Positions 1 to 7,008 of a DNA stretch of 23,766 bases are shown here, piece after piece. The DNA is from UMGS1889 sp964540575 (GTDB taxonomy: Bacteria > Bacillota > Clostridia > Oscillospirales > Ruminococcaceae), in the NCBI GenBank assembly GCA_964540575.1, contig CAZINI010000046.1, positions 1 through 23,766 of the forward strand, written 5' to 3'. A program made the translations under genes and the position numbers. Numbering within the stretch: position 1 is the stretch's first letter; every line of letters starts with the position of its first letter. Under the pieces are notes generated by a model. It did no database searches, was not told where the DNA came from, and saw only the letters and a program-made list of their open reading frames with translations.

Positions 1-19
1 TTGTAAAGGTGGACGAAAC

Positions 20-54
20 TTTTATATTTTCACTTTCCACTTTTCACTTTTCAC
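20..54 (-). repeat. Degenerate heptanucleotide tandem repeat
   Basis: Read on the minus strand, five 7-bp units follow one another: AGTGAAA, AGTGAAA, AGTGGAA, AGTGAAA and a degenerate ATATAAA. The TGA stop codon of the GH16 gene lies inside the first unit. The same 7-bp period, with other unit sequences, occurs at 5877-5918 and 23541-23575. The array may continue a larger repeat to the left of the window. Bases 1-11 are the reverse complement of 23628-23638, inside the other composite repeat. No terminator hairpin is visible before the window ends. Confidence 0.7.
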
Positions 55-839
55 TCTATTTTTTCATACGCCCTTACATAATCCACAACCATTTCCGACG
101 GCAGCCTGTCCTCATTAAGCTCCGACACCCACTTTGCCGCTTCGATGGACACTTTCATATAGAGCGGATTTTCACAAATGCCCCCACCCTTTGTCCGCCA
201 AGTTTCCTTTCCGTCAATATAGTAAATGTACTCGTCCTCTGTCCACTCCAGACCGTAAGTATGAAAGCCGTTATAAAGGTCATTCCCATAAACCTTTTTA
301 CCCTCATATTTATGGTGAACGCCGTAACCGTCCCAGTTAAGAGTCTGATTTATTGCACTTTGCGGATAATAGGGGGATTCCATAATATCTATCTCCGTGC
401 CGTCACGTCCGCCGTTTCCTGTTCCGTAAACGGTATCTCCCATAAGCCAGAATGCACACCAAGCCCCCTCAACGGGAGGCAGCGTACAGCGTATTTCGTA
501 GTACCCGTAAGCCTGCTCGAATTTACCCCTTGAACGTATCGCTCCCGAAATAAGCCGCCCGTCCTCTTTTCTTCTTAAAATTGAAAGCACCAGATTTCCG
601 TTTCCGTCAAGGCTTGTCATGCTGTCGTCCCACCAACCGCCTGCACCCTGACGTTCCATCTGAGGGCACAGCGACCATTTCGTTTCGTCAAGAGCATTTC
701 CGTCAAATTCATCGGAGAAAGTCAGCCTGTAAGCGTTTTCTCCCACATATATATCCGCATCGCTGACCTGAGTATTTGCAGGTGCAAACGCCGCCGAAAC
801 AGCCGCTATCAAAGCCAGTATCTTCTCTTTCATATGCAT
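51..839 (-). CDS. Secreted GH16 family endo-beta-glucanase
   Basis: Predicted to hydrolyse beta-1,3 or mixed beta-1,3/1,4 glucans outside the cell. The glycoside hydrolase family 16 signature GTEIDIMESP is at residues 147-156: E149 is the expected nucleophile, D151 the helper and E154 the acid/base. The early FSDEFDG (41-47) and the tryptophan-rich WAFWLMG-like strand (WCAFWLMG, 127-134) also fit the family. Residues 3-22 form a short, weak signal peptide (KEKILALIAAVSAAFA). There is no dockerin, carbohydrate-binding module or sortase motif, so this is a bare catalytic domain of normal length. Two starts are possible. ATG at 839 has GGGAG four bases upstream. ATG at 833 would make an exact ATGA overlap with the stop of the preceding gene. 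It is the last visible gene of the NAD-salvage operon, an odd place for a glucanase. Exact substrate is unknown. Confidence 0.9.
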   Translation of the reverse strand: MHMKEKILALIAAVSAAFAPANTQVSDADIYVGENAYRLTFSDEFDGNALDETKWSLCPQMERQGAGGWWDDSMTSLDGNGNLVLSILRRKEDGRLISGAIRSRGKFEQAYGYYEIRCTLPPVEGAWCAFWLMGDTVYGTGNGGRDGTEIDIMESPYYPQSAINQTLNWDGYGVHHKYEGKKVYGNDLYNGFHTYGLEWTEDEYIYYIDGKETWRTKGGGICENPLYMKVSIEAAKWVSELNEDRLPSEMVVDYVRAYEKIE

Positions 840-1546
840 ATCACTCCCGTTAAATCAAGCACTCTCCTATCGGGCAGATTTTCATCAATTATCTCCGCCG
901 CAAAATTCAGCCAGCTGACGCACTCGTTCAGGATTATCGCATCGGATGTGACCACATTTGAATGCCCGTACAGCAGCACGTCCGCATTGGGAACAAGCTC
1001 ACATTCGGCGGAAAAACTATGCCCCTCCGCCATCTCCAGCAGCAGCGTTTTCAGCCTGCCCGTGTTGGAAACGGGAGCATCGAGGAAAAATTTCACCGAC
1101 CTTGCCCCGACACTTTCCAGCTTCTCCATTACAAGCTCCGCCGCCGTATGAGTGCTTTCTATAATGCGGTATGTACCACGCATTGCCGCCAGATCACGCA
1201 CCGTGCCGTCCATACAGCGGTAAACGGTCGTGCCGCATATAGCGGATTCAAGGGTTATCATAAGGTTCAGTCCGTCAATGTACACCGTCCCATCGGGGAC
1301 GGCAAGCTGTTTTTCCCGCCGCATGCGAATTTTCCCGCTTTCCGAAGCCGCCCTCGCCAACGCCAGCCGCTGACGTTCGGACAGCTGATAATGATTTCCC
1401 ACAAACGTGCTGACCTTCTTCACCTCATAGCCCCTGTCAAGGAATTCATGAATGTCCGAAAGTGCCTTTTGCAGCTTGGGCAGCATTTTATCGGAAAAAT
1501 CCCGTTCATCGGTGGGGACATATCCCCGCCTGATATTTTCGCTCAT
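830..1546 (-). CDS. DUF434/DUF5616 protein of unknown function
   Basis: 238 residues from the chosen start. The N-terminal part, with YVPTDERDF and a long helical stretch ending in LSERQRLALARAAS, matches the small DUF434 domain as I remember it. The C-terminal part, starting around VYIDGLNLMITLESA and containing RGTYR and FFLDAPVSNTGRLK, matches the DUF5616 domain that usually follows it. These proteins are best known from archaea and some anaerobic bacteria, and no activity is established. The conserved acidic residues (IDGLN, FLDAP) resemble a nucleotide- or metal-handling fold, but that is only an impression. An in-frame upstream ATG at 1585 was rejected: ATG at 1546 has AAGGAGA seven bases upstream and forms an ATGA overlap with the stop of the pncB-like gene, which indicates translational coupling. 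No signal peptide or membrane segment. Confidence 0.8.
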   Translation of the reverse strand: MSENIRRGYVPTDERDFSDKMLPKLQKALSDIHEFLDRGYEVKKVSTFVGNHYQLSERQRLALARAASESGKIRMRREKQLAVPDGTVYIDGLNLMITLESAICGTTVYRCMDGTVRDLAAMRGTYRIIESTHTAAELVMEKLESVGARSVKFFLDAPVSNTGRLKTLLLEMAEGHSFSAECELVPNADVLLYGHSNVVTSDAIILNECVSWLNFAAEIIDENLPDRRVLDLTGVICI

Positions 1547-2994
1547 ATATTCTCCTTCATAAGCAGAGCCTGCTTCTTGTCCCAAAGCTTTTTCGACAGG
1601 TCAACATAATACTTATGAGGATTTTCAAAACGCTTTACCTCGTCCCAGATAGTATCAAGTTCCTTCATGCAAAAATCCTTTATCTCCGAAACGGACGGCG
1701 ACTCGTAGACCCGCTCACCCTTATTATACAGCTGCACCTGAAGCTTCTTCGCCGTAAAATTGACCACCGTCTTTCTCTTATAGGTATGCTCGGGGTCGAA
1801 AAGCTCGTAAGGCTCGCCCGAAACTATCTCCTCATCTGCACAGCTGATAACGTCCGCAATAGCCTTGCCCGAGAAGTTGTCGTAAAGCCTCCAGACCGTC
1901 TTAAAATCGGGGTTTGTTATCTTTGCGGTATTTTCGGAAATTTTTATTTTCGGGATAATTTCACCGTTTTCCTCCACCGCAGCCAGCTTGTAAACTCCGC
2001 CGAAAACAGGCTCCGAACGGGACGTGATAAGCCGTTCGCCCACGCCGAAGCTGTCCACACAAGCCCCCTGACGGAGAATATCCTTTATGATATACTCGTC
2101 CAGCGAATTGGACGCAACTATCTTTACATTCTTAAAGCCCTCAGCGTCCAGCATTTTTCTTGCATGCTTGGACAGATAGGTAATATCGCCGCTGTCAATG
2201 CGTATGCCCTTAGGCTCGTGACCTTTTGCCCTCAGCTCCTTGAATACGGTAATAGCATTCGGCACACCCGACCGCAGTACATTATAAGTGTCCACCAGCA
2301 GCGTCGTATCATCGGGATATACCCTTGCATACGCCCGAAACGCCTCCAGCTCCGACGGGAACATTTGGATCCAGCTGTGAGCCATAGTCCCCAGTGCGGG
2401 AATGCCGTCATCACGCTCGGAAACGGTGCACGCCGTGCCCGCACACCCGCCGATAAACGCCGCCCTTGCCCCCAGGATAGCCCCGTCATAGCCCTGTGCC
2501 CGCCTTGAACCAAACTCCATCACGGGCCGTCCCTCTGCAGCACGGACAATTCTGTTCGCCTTTGTGGCAATAAGGCTCTGATGATTTACGGATAACAGCA
2601 CCATCGTTTCGATAAACTGTGCCTGTGCGGCGGGTCCACGCACCGTAACTATCGGCTCATGGGGAAAAATCGGCGTTCCCTCGGGTATCGCCCAAACATC
2701 GCATTCAAACTTGAAATTTGCGAGATATTCAAGAAAATTCTCCGAAAAACAGCCCTTTTTCCTGAGAAAATCAATGTCCTCGTCGGTAAATTTCAGATTA
2801 TCCAGATACTCGATAAGCTGCTCAACGCCCGCCATTACCGCAAATCCGCCGTTGTCGGGGACGGAACGGAAAAACATATCAAAGTAGGAAATTTTGTCCG
2901 CAACCCCGTTTTCATAGTAGCCGTTCGCCATTGTCAGCTCGTAAAAATCCGCCAGCATAGTAAGGTTTCTTACAGCATCATCATTCATTTTCAT
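1543..2994 (-). CDS. pncB: Nicotinate phosphoribosyltransferase
   Basis: Joins nicotinate to PRPP, with ATP hydrolysis, to give nicotinate mononucleotide in the cytoplasm. This is the committed step of the Preiss-Handler NAD salvage route. Visible family motifs are the N-terminal TDFYELTMA-like segment (LADFYELTMANGYY, 14-27), EFGSRRAQG (160-168), GTMAHSW (202-208) with H206 as the histidine that is autophosphorylated in the family, IRIDSGD (264-270) for phosphoribosyl binding, and the FGVGERL phosphate loop (316-322). The 483-residue length is normal for the Gram-positive type. The start is well supported by AAAGGAGC seven bases before ATG 2994. It is preceded by a 13-bp gap and overlaps the next gene as ATGA. 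A nicotinamidase two genes upstream supplies the substrate, so the operon encodes both salvage steps. Confidence 0.97.
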   Translation of the reverse strand: MKMNDDAVRNLTMLADFYELTMANGYYENGVADKISYFDMFFRSVPDNGGFAVMAGVEQLIEYLDNLKFTDEDIDFLRKKGCFSENFLEYLANFKFECDVWAIPEGTPIFPHEPIVTVRGPAAQAQFIETMVLLSVNHQSLIATKANRIVRAAEGRPVMEFGSRRAQGYDGAILGARAAFIGGCAGTACTVSERDDGIPALGTMAHSWIQMFPSELEAFRAYARVYPDDTTLLVDTYNVLRSGVPNAITVFKELRAKGHEPKGIRIDSGDITYLSKHARKMLDAEGFKNVKIVASNSLDEYIIKDILRQGACVDSFGVGERLITSRSEPVFGGVYKLAAVEENGEIIPKIKISENTAKITNPDFKTVWRLYDNFSGKAIADVISCADEEIVSGEPYELFDPEHTYKRKTVVNFTAKKLQVQLYNKGERVYESPSVSEIKDFCMKELDTIWDEVKRFENPHKYYVDLSKKLWDKKQALLMKENI

Positions 2995-3007
2995 TTAAAT
3001 CGCTCCT

Positions 3008-3910
3008 TTAAACATAAAATTCCGTTTCGGTATATTCACCGCCGATGGTTATACCTATCTTGTAAATACCCTCGTCAAGGTCAATATCTATACACTTCTC
3101 AGTGCTTTCATAGCCGGGCACCTCATAGCCCTGCTTATCAAGCACCGCACCCGTGTCCCGCCAGACCTGACCGTCCAGCCGTTTCAAGGTAAGCTCTGCA
3201 ATACATTCACAGTCCTTAACCTTAACATTTACCGCTTTAAGAAATATCTGTCCGTCCTCGTAGCGTGAGGTAAACACCAGCCCGTTATTAATGTAAGCAA
3301 GACCCGAAATGCAATGCCCCAAGCTGTCCATCAAAACGGGAATATACTTAAATGACGTAGAATCTCTCGAAACAAAAAAGCAATAGTCACGGTTTATCCT
3401 GTCAATTCTTATAGTATCATCGGTTTCGCCCTTGACATAAAAATCCGCAATATATCTGCCATACAGAGCCTGTCCGCTCAGCTTTCTGCCTTCGGGCAGG
3501 CTGTAAAAAGCACCGCCGTCCCCTGTTTCATCATACTTATTGAAAACAAAAACGTCCAAATCCTCGGCAAATTTCGGAGAACCGCTGCTGACATACACAT
3601 TTGCGGTATATTCCTGCTTATACGTCACATCACGCACTCTGATTATGTTCCCCTCGGGCACGGTATATGAATACTCATACCCCGCAATATTTATCTTATA
3701 CCCGGGATATTTCACCGAAAATTCCTCAAAAGTAAGATTTCCCGCTCCCTCGGTGACATTACAGCTTATAACAGGCGAAGGCGACACAACTTCCTCTTCG
3801 TGGAAATACTCCTTATTTAACCAAAGCTGCACCCCAAAGGCAGCCGCAGCCAGCAGCAGCATTATCATTATGTGGCTGATAATAACCGACCTTTTCATCT
3901 CAGACTGCAT
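3008..3910 (-). CDS. Unrecognised membrane-anchored extracytoplasmic protein
   Basis: I do not recognise a family. The 300 residues start with one hydrophobic helix (about residues 8-31, preceded by K and R), followed by an acidic linker (HEEEVVSPSP). The rest is a soluble region of about 255 residues rich in beta-strand patterns, with paired cysteines (CEC near residue 230). The helix reads as an uncleaved anchor with the C-terminal part outside, though a signal peptide is possible. ATG at 3910 has GGAGG seven bases upstream and overlaps the end of the preceding membrane-protein gene by 11 bp, so the two are probably translated together and may form a complex. Its place between the two NAD-salvage enzymes suggests co-expression with that pathway, but nothing in the protein ties it to nicotinate. 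Confidence 0.8.
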   Translation of the reverse strand: MQSEMKRSVIISHIMIMLLLAAAAFGVQLWLNKEYFHEEEVVSPSPVISCNVTEGAGNLTFEEFSVKYPGYKINIAGYEYSYTVPEGNIIRVRDVTYKQEYTANVYVSSGSPKFAEDLDVFVFNKYDETGDGGAFYSLPEGRKLSGQALYGRYIADFYVKGETDDTIRIDRINRDYCFFVSRDSTSFKYIPVLMDSLGHCISGLAYINNGLVFTSRYEDGQIFLKAVNVKVKDCECIAELTLKRLDGQVWRDTGAVLDKQGYEVPGYESTEKCIDIDLDEGIYKIGITIGGEYTETEFYV

Positions 3911-5048
3911 AGACGTCCTCCTCTCCGGGCAAGGCTTCCGTTTCTATGTAAATGGACCGATATTCCTTTACCGTAAATATGACAGAGCTGCCGTCAAGCT
4001 CCACATAGGGATATACCCCCGCTTCGGTAAGCCTTGTCCACGATTCTTCAAGGGACTCATCGGGACATTCCGTCCAGTCGGTGCAGCCGTGACGAGCGGC
4101 ATATTCCGCAACAGCTTTCATATCGTCCCCGTAGAACGTGTTATATTTTTCCCGAACAGTCGAATAACATACTGCCTCGGCATCATATAGCGTTTCCTCA
4201 ACCCGTATTTCCGTCAAATCTGCATAACAGCCCAGCCCGAACGAAAGCAGCAATATCGCCGCACTTCCCACAGCGGCATAAGCCCAGCCCGCCGCCGAAT
4301 GCCCGAAAGAACAGCTTTTCCCGTGAATGACCTTCCTTCGGTGCTGACAAATATCGTCTATGACCATAGTCGGCAGTATCAAAATGTAAATTATCAAGAG
4401 CAGACCTAGACCGTAAAACCTAAACCCCCATGGCATTCCCGGCAATTCAGCCGAAAAATAAGCAGCACCCATAGGCAGCAGCGACATTGTTATTGCCTTT
4501 GTGACAAACCCGCTCTTTCCGTAAGCGGACAGCAATGCCGCAGGTATCGCAGGCAGCAGCCATATCCAGCCGAATGCTGCCGCAAAAAGCAAAAGAATTT
4601 CGGCAGCATCAAGCAAAGTTAAAATGAACGGATTATCATATGCCAGCGAACATCTCGCTATCAAAGCTATGGGAAAAATCACATATTTTATAAAAGCAGG
4701 CTTTTTAAACAGCCCCAAAAAGCCTGACGGCAGCCGCCGCAAACGTTCCGCCGCACGAAGCCGTGAAAGCTCCGCACTGCCGCTGTCGTCCGCTTCCTTT
4801 TCCAAAGCATAGTAATGTTCGTAAAGCTCCTTCAGCGGAATATCCGAAGCCAGCGTCACCCGACCGCTTGCCGTGTCCAGCTCGGCGGTAATGCGTTTTT
4901 CGCCGTCGGAAAGCCTTGCCATTTCGGAGCTGTCGCCGTACTTTTTTATTTCGTCAAGCTTTATATTGGGGTAAAGCTCGGTTATTTTTGAACACAGCCC
5001 GTTTATAGATTTCTGTCCCGCAGGCAGCTTTATGGTGTAATTTTTCAT
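3900..5048 (-). CDS. Unrecognised polytopic membrane protein
   Basis: 382 residues, no family recognised. Residues 1-110 are soluble and charged, starting MKNYTIKLPAGQK and ending in a helical stretch. Then come about five or six hydrophobic segments (roughly 118-135, 140-175 as a long or double segment, 183-200, 205-228 and 248-272). A soluble tail of about 110 residues, rich in Glu, Asp and Tyr and holding several Cys, ends at a C-terminus EEDVYAV. ATG 5048 was chosen because GGGGGG lies four bases upstream; an in-frame TTG at 5060 is less likely. The gene begins 18 bp after the nicotinamidase and overlaps the next gene. A transporter for nicotinamide or a precursor would fit the position, but no transporter motif is visible, so that stays a guess. 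Confidence 0.8.
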   Translation of the reverse strand: MKNYTIKLPAGQKSINGLCSKITELYPNIKLDEIKKYGDSSEMARLSDGEKRITAELDTASGRVTLASDIPLKELYEHYYALEKEADDSGSAELSRLRAAERLRRLPSGFLGLFKKPAFIKYVIFPIALIARCSLAYDNPFILTLLDAAEILLLFAAAFGWIWLLPAIPAALLSAYGKSGFVTKAITMSLLPMGAAYFSAELPGMPWGFRFYGLGLLLIIYILILPTMVIDDICQHRRKVIHGKSCSFGHSAAGWAYAAVGSAAILLLSFGLGCYADLTEIRVEETLYDAEAVCYSTVREKYNTFYGDDMKAVAEYAARHGCTDWTECPDESLEESWTRLTEAGVYPYVELDGSSVIFTVKEYRSIYIETEALPGEEDVYAV

Positions 5049-5066
5049 ACGTCCCCCCAAAAAATT

Positions 5067-5741
5067 CTACTCTGTTATCTCCGAAACAAATTCAATCCCG
5101 CTGTCGGACATTATCTTGAATGCCGCCAGATTCATCAGGTCTGCATTGTGACCGTCCGCCCCATAGGTGTCAACGCAGTTCACGGGAACGATTATCCTCG
5201 AAGCCCTGTCACTCATATTGAACCACGTTTTCAGGCTCAGGCAGAACTGCAAAACGCAAATATCCGTGCAGTCCCCGCAAACCACAAAGGTGTTTATCTG
5301 AGGATTTTTGCAGAGAACCTCCTGCCAACCCTTTTCAAGGAAACCGTTTGTGGAATTTTTCGGGATAAGCGTGTAGCCGCCCACCGACTTTATTTCCGAA
5401 ACTATCTCCGACTCGGACGTGCCCTTCATGCAGTGAACGGGAAAGCTGAGAAACTCCGCCGCCCCCTCCGAATGACAGTCGGCGAACGCAAATATCGGTC
5501 TGCCGCTTTCCTTGAATTTTTCGGTCAGCGAAACGGTCGGCTGAATTATCCTGCCAATTTCCGCACAGGACATAGCCCCCTCCTTGATAAACCCGTTGAT
5601 AATGTCCACCAGCACAAGAGCGGTGTTCCCATCGGGCAGTGAGGACAGGGACAGCTTTTCGCAGCCCTCCAGCTTATCGGCGAGCCTTACAGCGGCATCG
5701 GCAGCCGCAGTGCTGAGTTTTTCTCTGTTCATCTTGTTCAT
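5067..5741 (-). CDS. pncA: Nicotinamidase-like cysteine hydrolase
   Basis: Isochorismatase-fold hydrolase, most likely nicotinamidase, which converts nicotinamide to nicotinate plus ammonia. Candidate catalytic triad: D46 in LVDIINGF, K128 in LIPKNSTNGF and C162 in GDCTDICV. D88 and H90 in FADCHSEGAAEF, with H103 in PVHCMKGT, fit the metal site of nicotinamidases and argue against a plain isochorismatase. The length, 224 residues, fits the family. An upstream in-frame ATG would extend the protein by 41 residues, but that stretch runs through the promoter; ATG 5741 has GGAGG seven bases upstream. It is the first gene of the operon that also encodes nicotinate phosphoribosyltransferase, which strengthens the functional call. 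The symbol is given by function and context, as related hydrolases can be hard to separate by eye. Confidence 0.85.
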   Translation of the reverse strand: MNKMNREKLSTAAADAAVRLADKLEGCEKLSLSSLPDGNTALVLVDIINGFIKEGAMSCAEIGRIIQPTVSLTEKFKESGRPIFAFADCHSEGAAEFLSFPVHCMKGTSESEIVSEIKSVGGYTLIPKNSTNGFLEKGWQEVLCKNPQINTFVVCGDCTDICVLQFCLSLKTWFNMSDRASRIIVPVNCVDTYGADGHNADLMNLAAFKIMSDSGIEFVSEITE

Positions 5742-5796
5742 AACTATACCTCCCGACTGTTTTTTGCGAATATGGTTTGCGGTTTTCATTATAAAT

Positions 5797-5825
5797 ATTA
5801 TAAACAATCTTAACGAATATGTCAA
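5797..5825 (-). promoter_or_regulatory. Consensus sigma-A promoter of the NAD-salvage operon
   Basis: On the minus strand TTGACA (5825-5820) and TATAAT (5802-5797) are both perfect matches and are separated by exactly 17 bp. Transcription would start near 5790, giving a leader of about 50 bases before ATG 5741. Its position inside the possible N-terminal extension of the nicotinamidase supports the shorter start. Confidence 0.9.
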
Positions 5826-5839
5826 TAAATTCGGGATAT

Positions 5840-5856
5840 TTTTGCAGAATGCAAAA
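5840..5856. promoter_or_regulatory. 17-bp palindrome upstream of the NAD-salvage promoter
   Basis: Perfect inverted repeat TTTTGCA-GAA-TGCAAAA, ending 14 bp upstream of the -35 box. This is a natural place for a regulator to bind. No regulator is identified, and the sequence is not one I recognise as a known NAD-repressor box. Confidence 0.45.
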
Positions 5857-5876
5857 CGGGGCAAAGAGGGCTGACC

Positions 5877-5918
5877 AATTTATAATTCACAATTCATAAT
5901 GCATAATTAATAATTTTG
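5877..5918. repeat. Degenerate heptanucleotide tandem repeat
   Basis: Six 7-bp units: AATTTAT, AATTCAC, AATTCAT, AATGCAT, AATTAAT, AATTTTG. Each begins AAT. The array lies between the NAD-salvage promoter and the MITE-like element, with about 56 bp of unremarkable AT-rich DNA between it and that element. Confidence 0.65.
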
Positions 5919-5974
5919 TTATTGCAAAAGCAGTGAGTACTACAAGACCACAAACTACCTCAAAAGCCACTATA

Positions 5975-6126
5975 CTATAGCAGTCCACAAAAATAACGTT
6001 ATTGTAGGGGCGGGGTTTCCCCGCCCGCAGATTTCAAAAGTTCCTTCGGTAACTGCGGGACGGGAAACCAAAGCTATGCTTTTTCCCCTACAAAACCTGT
6101 TAGGATATTTTTATGTACCGCTATAG
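5975..6126. mobile_element. MITE-like palindromic element, no coding capacity
   Basis: A 152-bp segment bounded by 21-bp terminal inverted repeats that match at 18 positions. Both ends read CTATAGC outward to inward. A second inverted pair, TTGTAGGGG (6002-6010) and CCCCTACAA (6085-6093), lies further in. The core has a perfect GC-rich hairpin, GGGCGGGG-TTT-CCCCGCCC (6008-6026), and an alternative pairing CCCGCAG/CTGCGGG (6024-6030, 6054-6060). It cannot encode a protein of useful size. The structure fits a miniature inverted-repeat element or a large palindromic repeat. No clear target-site duplication was found, and the parent transposon is not in the window. Confidence 0.6.
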
Positions 6127-6128
6127 AT

Positions 6129-6157
6129 TAACGCCATTCTATTTGTCCGCATATAAT
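6129..6157 (+). promoter_or_regulatory. Probable promoter of the amidase gene
   Basis: TTAACG (6129-6134, four of six matches to the -35 consensus), 17 bp, then a perfect TATAAT (6152-6157). Transcription would begin near 6164, leaving a leader of about 35 bases with AAAGGAGC before ATG 6199. The -35 box starts three bases after the MITE-like element ends. Confidence 0.7.
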
Positions 6158-6198
6158 ATAAGAGCATACCCACATACCACCGAAAGGAGCATCTAAAA

Positions 6199-6939
6199 AT
6201 GCCAAGCGTATTTCTCAGCCCATCCACCCAGGAATGGAACAAATATATAAACGGCGGCACAGAAGAAGAGTATATGAACATGATAGCCGACCGAATGGAA
6301 CCCTACCTCCTCTCCTCGGGCATTACATTTTCCCGAAACGACCCCACACGAAACGTAGCAGGTGCTATCGCCGACTCAAACGCAGGCAACTATGACGTTC
6401 ACCTAGCACTGCATTCCAACGCAGGCGGCGGACAGTTTGCAGGAAAGCTTCGGGGCATAGATATTTACTATTCCCCATACAGCAATCTGAGCCGTCAGCT
6501 GGCAGTCATAACCGCCAACAATCTGGAGAACATCTACCCCGACCCCGCCAAGGTAAACGCCCTCCCGACCACCTCCCTCGGCGAAGTAACACGGACAAAA
6601 GCCGTCGCAATTCTGGCAGAACTGGGCTATCACGACAACGAAACCGACGCCGCATGGATAAAGAACAACCTGACCCCCATCGCAAAAAATCTTGTTCAGT
6701 CCCTGTGCGACTATTTCGGCATACCATTCGTTGAACCGTCCCCCGTCCGCCGTGGGATAGTTGTCACCGATGGTTCAAACCTGAATATCAGACAGTTCCC
6801 CACCGTTCAGTCAAGAGTTATCGGCTCTATCCCCAACGGTGCGGCGGTCAACGTCTACGGCTTAACGGGAAACTGGTATGTTGTCAAGTACAAAAACACC
6901 ACAGGCTATGCCAGTGCCGATTTTATCGAAATAGAATAA
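6199..6939 (+). CDS. N-acetylmuramoyl-L-alanine amidase with SH3b domain
   Basis: Predicted to cut the amide bond between muramic acid and L-alanine in peptidoglycan. Residues 3-175 form an Amidase_3 domain: glutamates at 22-24 and H72 (HLALHSNA, 68-75) as zinc ligands, and E141 in LAELGYHDN as the catalytic glutamate. Residues 185-245 form a bacterial SH3 domain (SNLNIRQFPTVQSRVIGSIP and TGYASADFIEI) for wall binding. The usual first zinc ligand, the His of the DPGHGG motif, is not present; this protein has LSPSTQEWN instead, a form I associate with a Clostridia subfamily. There is no signal peptide or membrane segment, so it needs lysis or a non-classical route to reach the wall. The start is fixed by AAAGGAGC eight bases before ATG. 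It is a single-gene unit, convergent with the ligase operon. Confidence 0.92.
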   Translation: MPSVFLSPSTQEWNKYINGGTEEEYMNMIADRMEPYLLSSGITFSRNDPTRNVAGAIADSNAGNYDVHLALHSNAGGGQFAGKLRGIDIYYSPYSNLSRQLAVITANNLENIYPDPAKVNALPTTSLGEVTRTKAVAILAELGYHDNETDAAWIKNNLTPIAKNLVQSLCDYFGIPFVEPSPVRRGIVVTDGSNLNIRQFPTVQSRVIGSIPNGAAVNVYGLTGNWYVVKYKNTTGYASADFIEIE

Positions 6940-6961
6940 TCCGCCGCCGACATCGAAAAAG

Positions 6962-7008
6962 GTCCGCACCGAACAGCCGTAAAAGCCCTTCGGTGCGGAC
7001 GTTTTTAT
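6962..7008. terminator. Bidirectional intrinsic terminator between convergent genes
   Basis: GTCCGCACCGAA (6962-6973) pairs perfectly with TTCGGTGCGGAC (6989-7000). A T-run follows on the plus strand (7002-7006), and the five A before the stem give a T-run on the minus strand. It therefore serves both the amidase gene and the six-gene minus operon, whose last stop codon lies at 7005-7007. Confidence 0.9.

Noticed and set aside
1615..2508. 297-codon open frame on the plus strand
   Set aside because: It lies fully opposite the nicotinate phosphoribosyltransferase gene, has no ribosome site and no recognisable domain.
5742..5864. N-terminal extension of the nicotinamidase
   Set aside because: It overlaps a perfect promoter, and the downstream ATG has an ideal ribosome site and the normal family length.
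6001..6093. Structured RNA or riboswitch ahead of the amidase gene
   Set aside because: The hairpins lie upstream of the predicted transcription start and are better explained by the inverted-repeat element.
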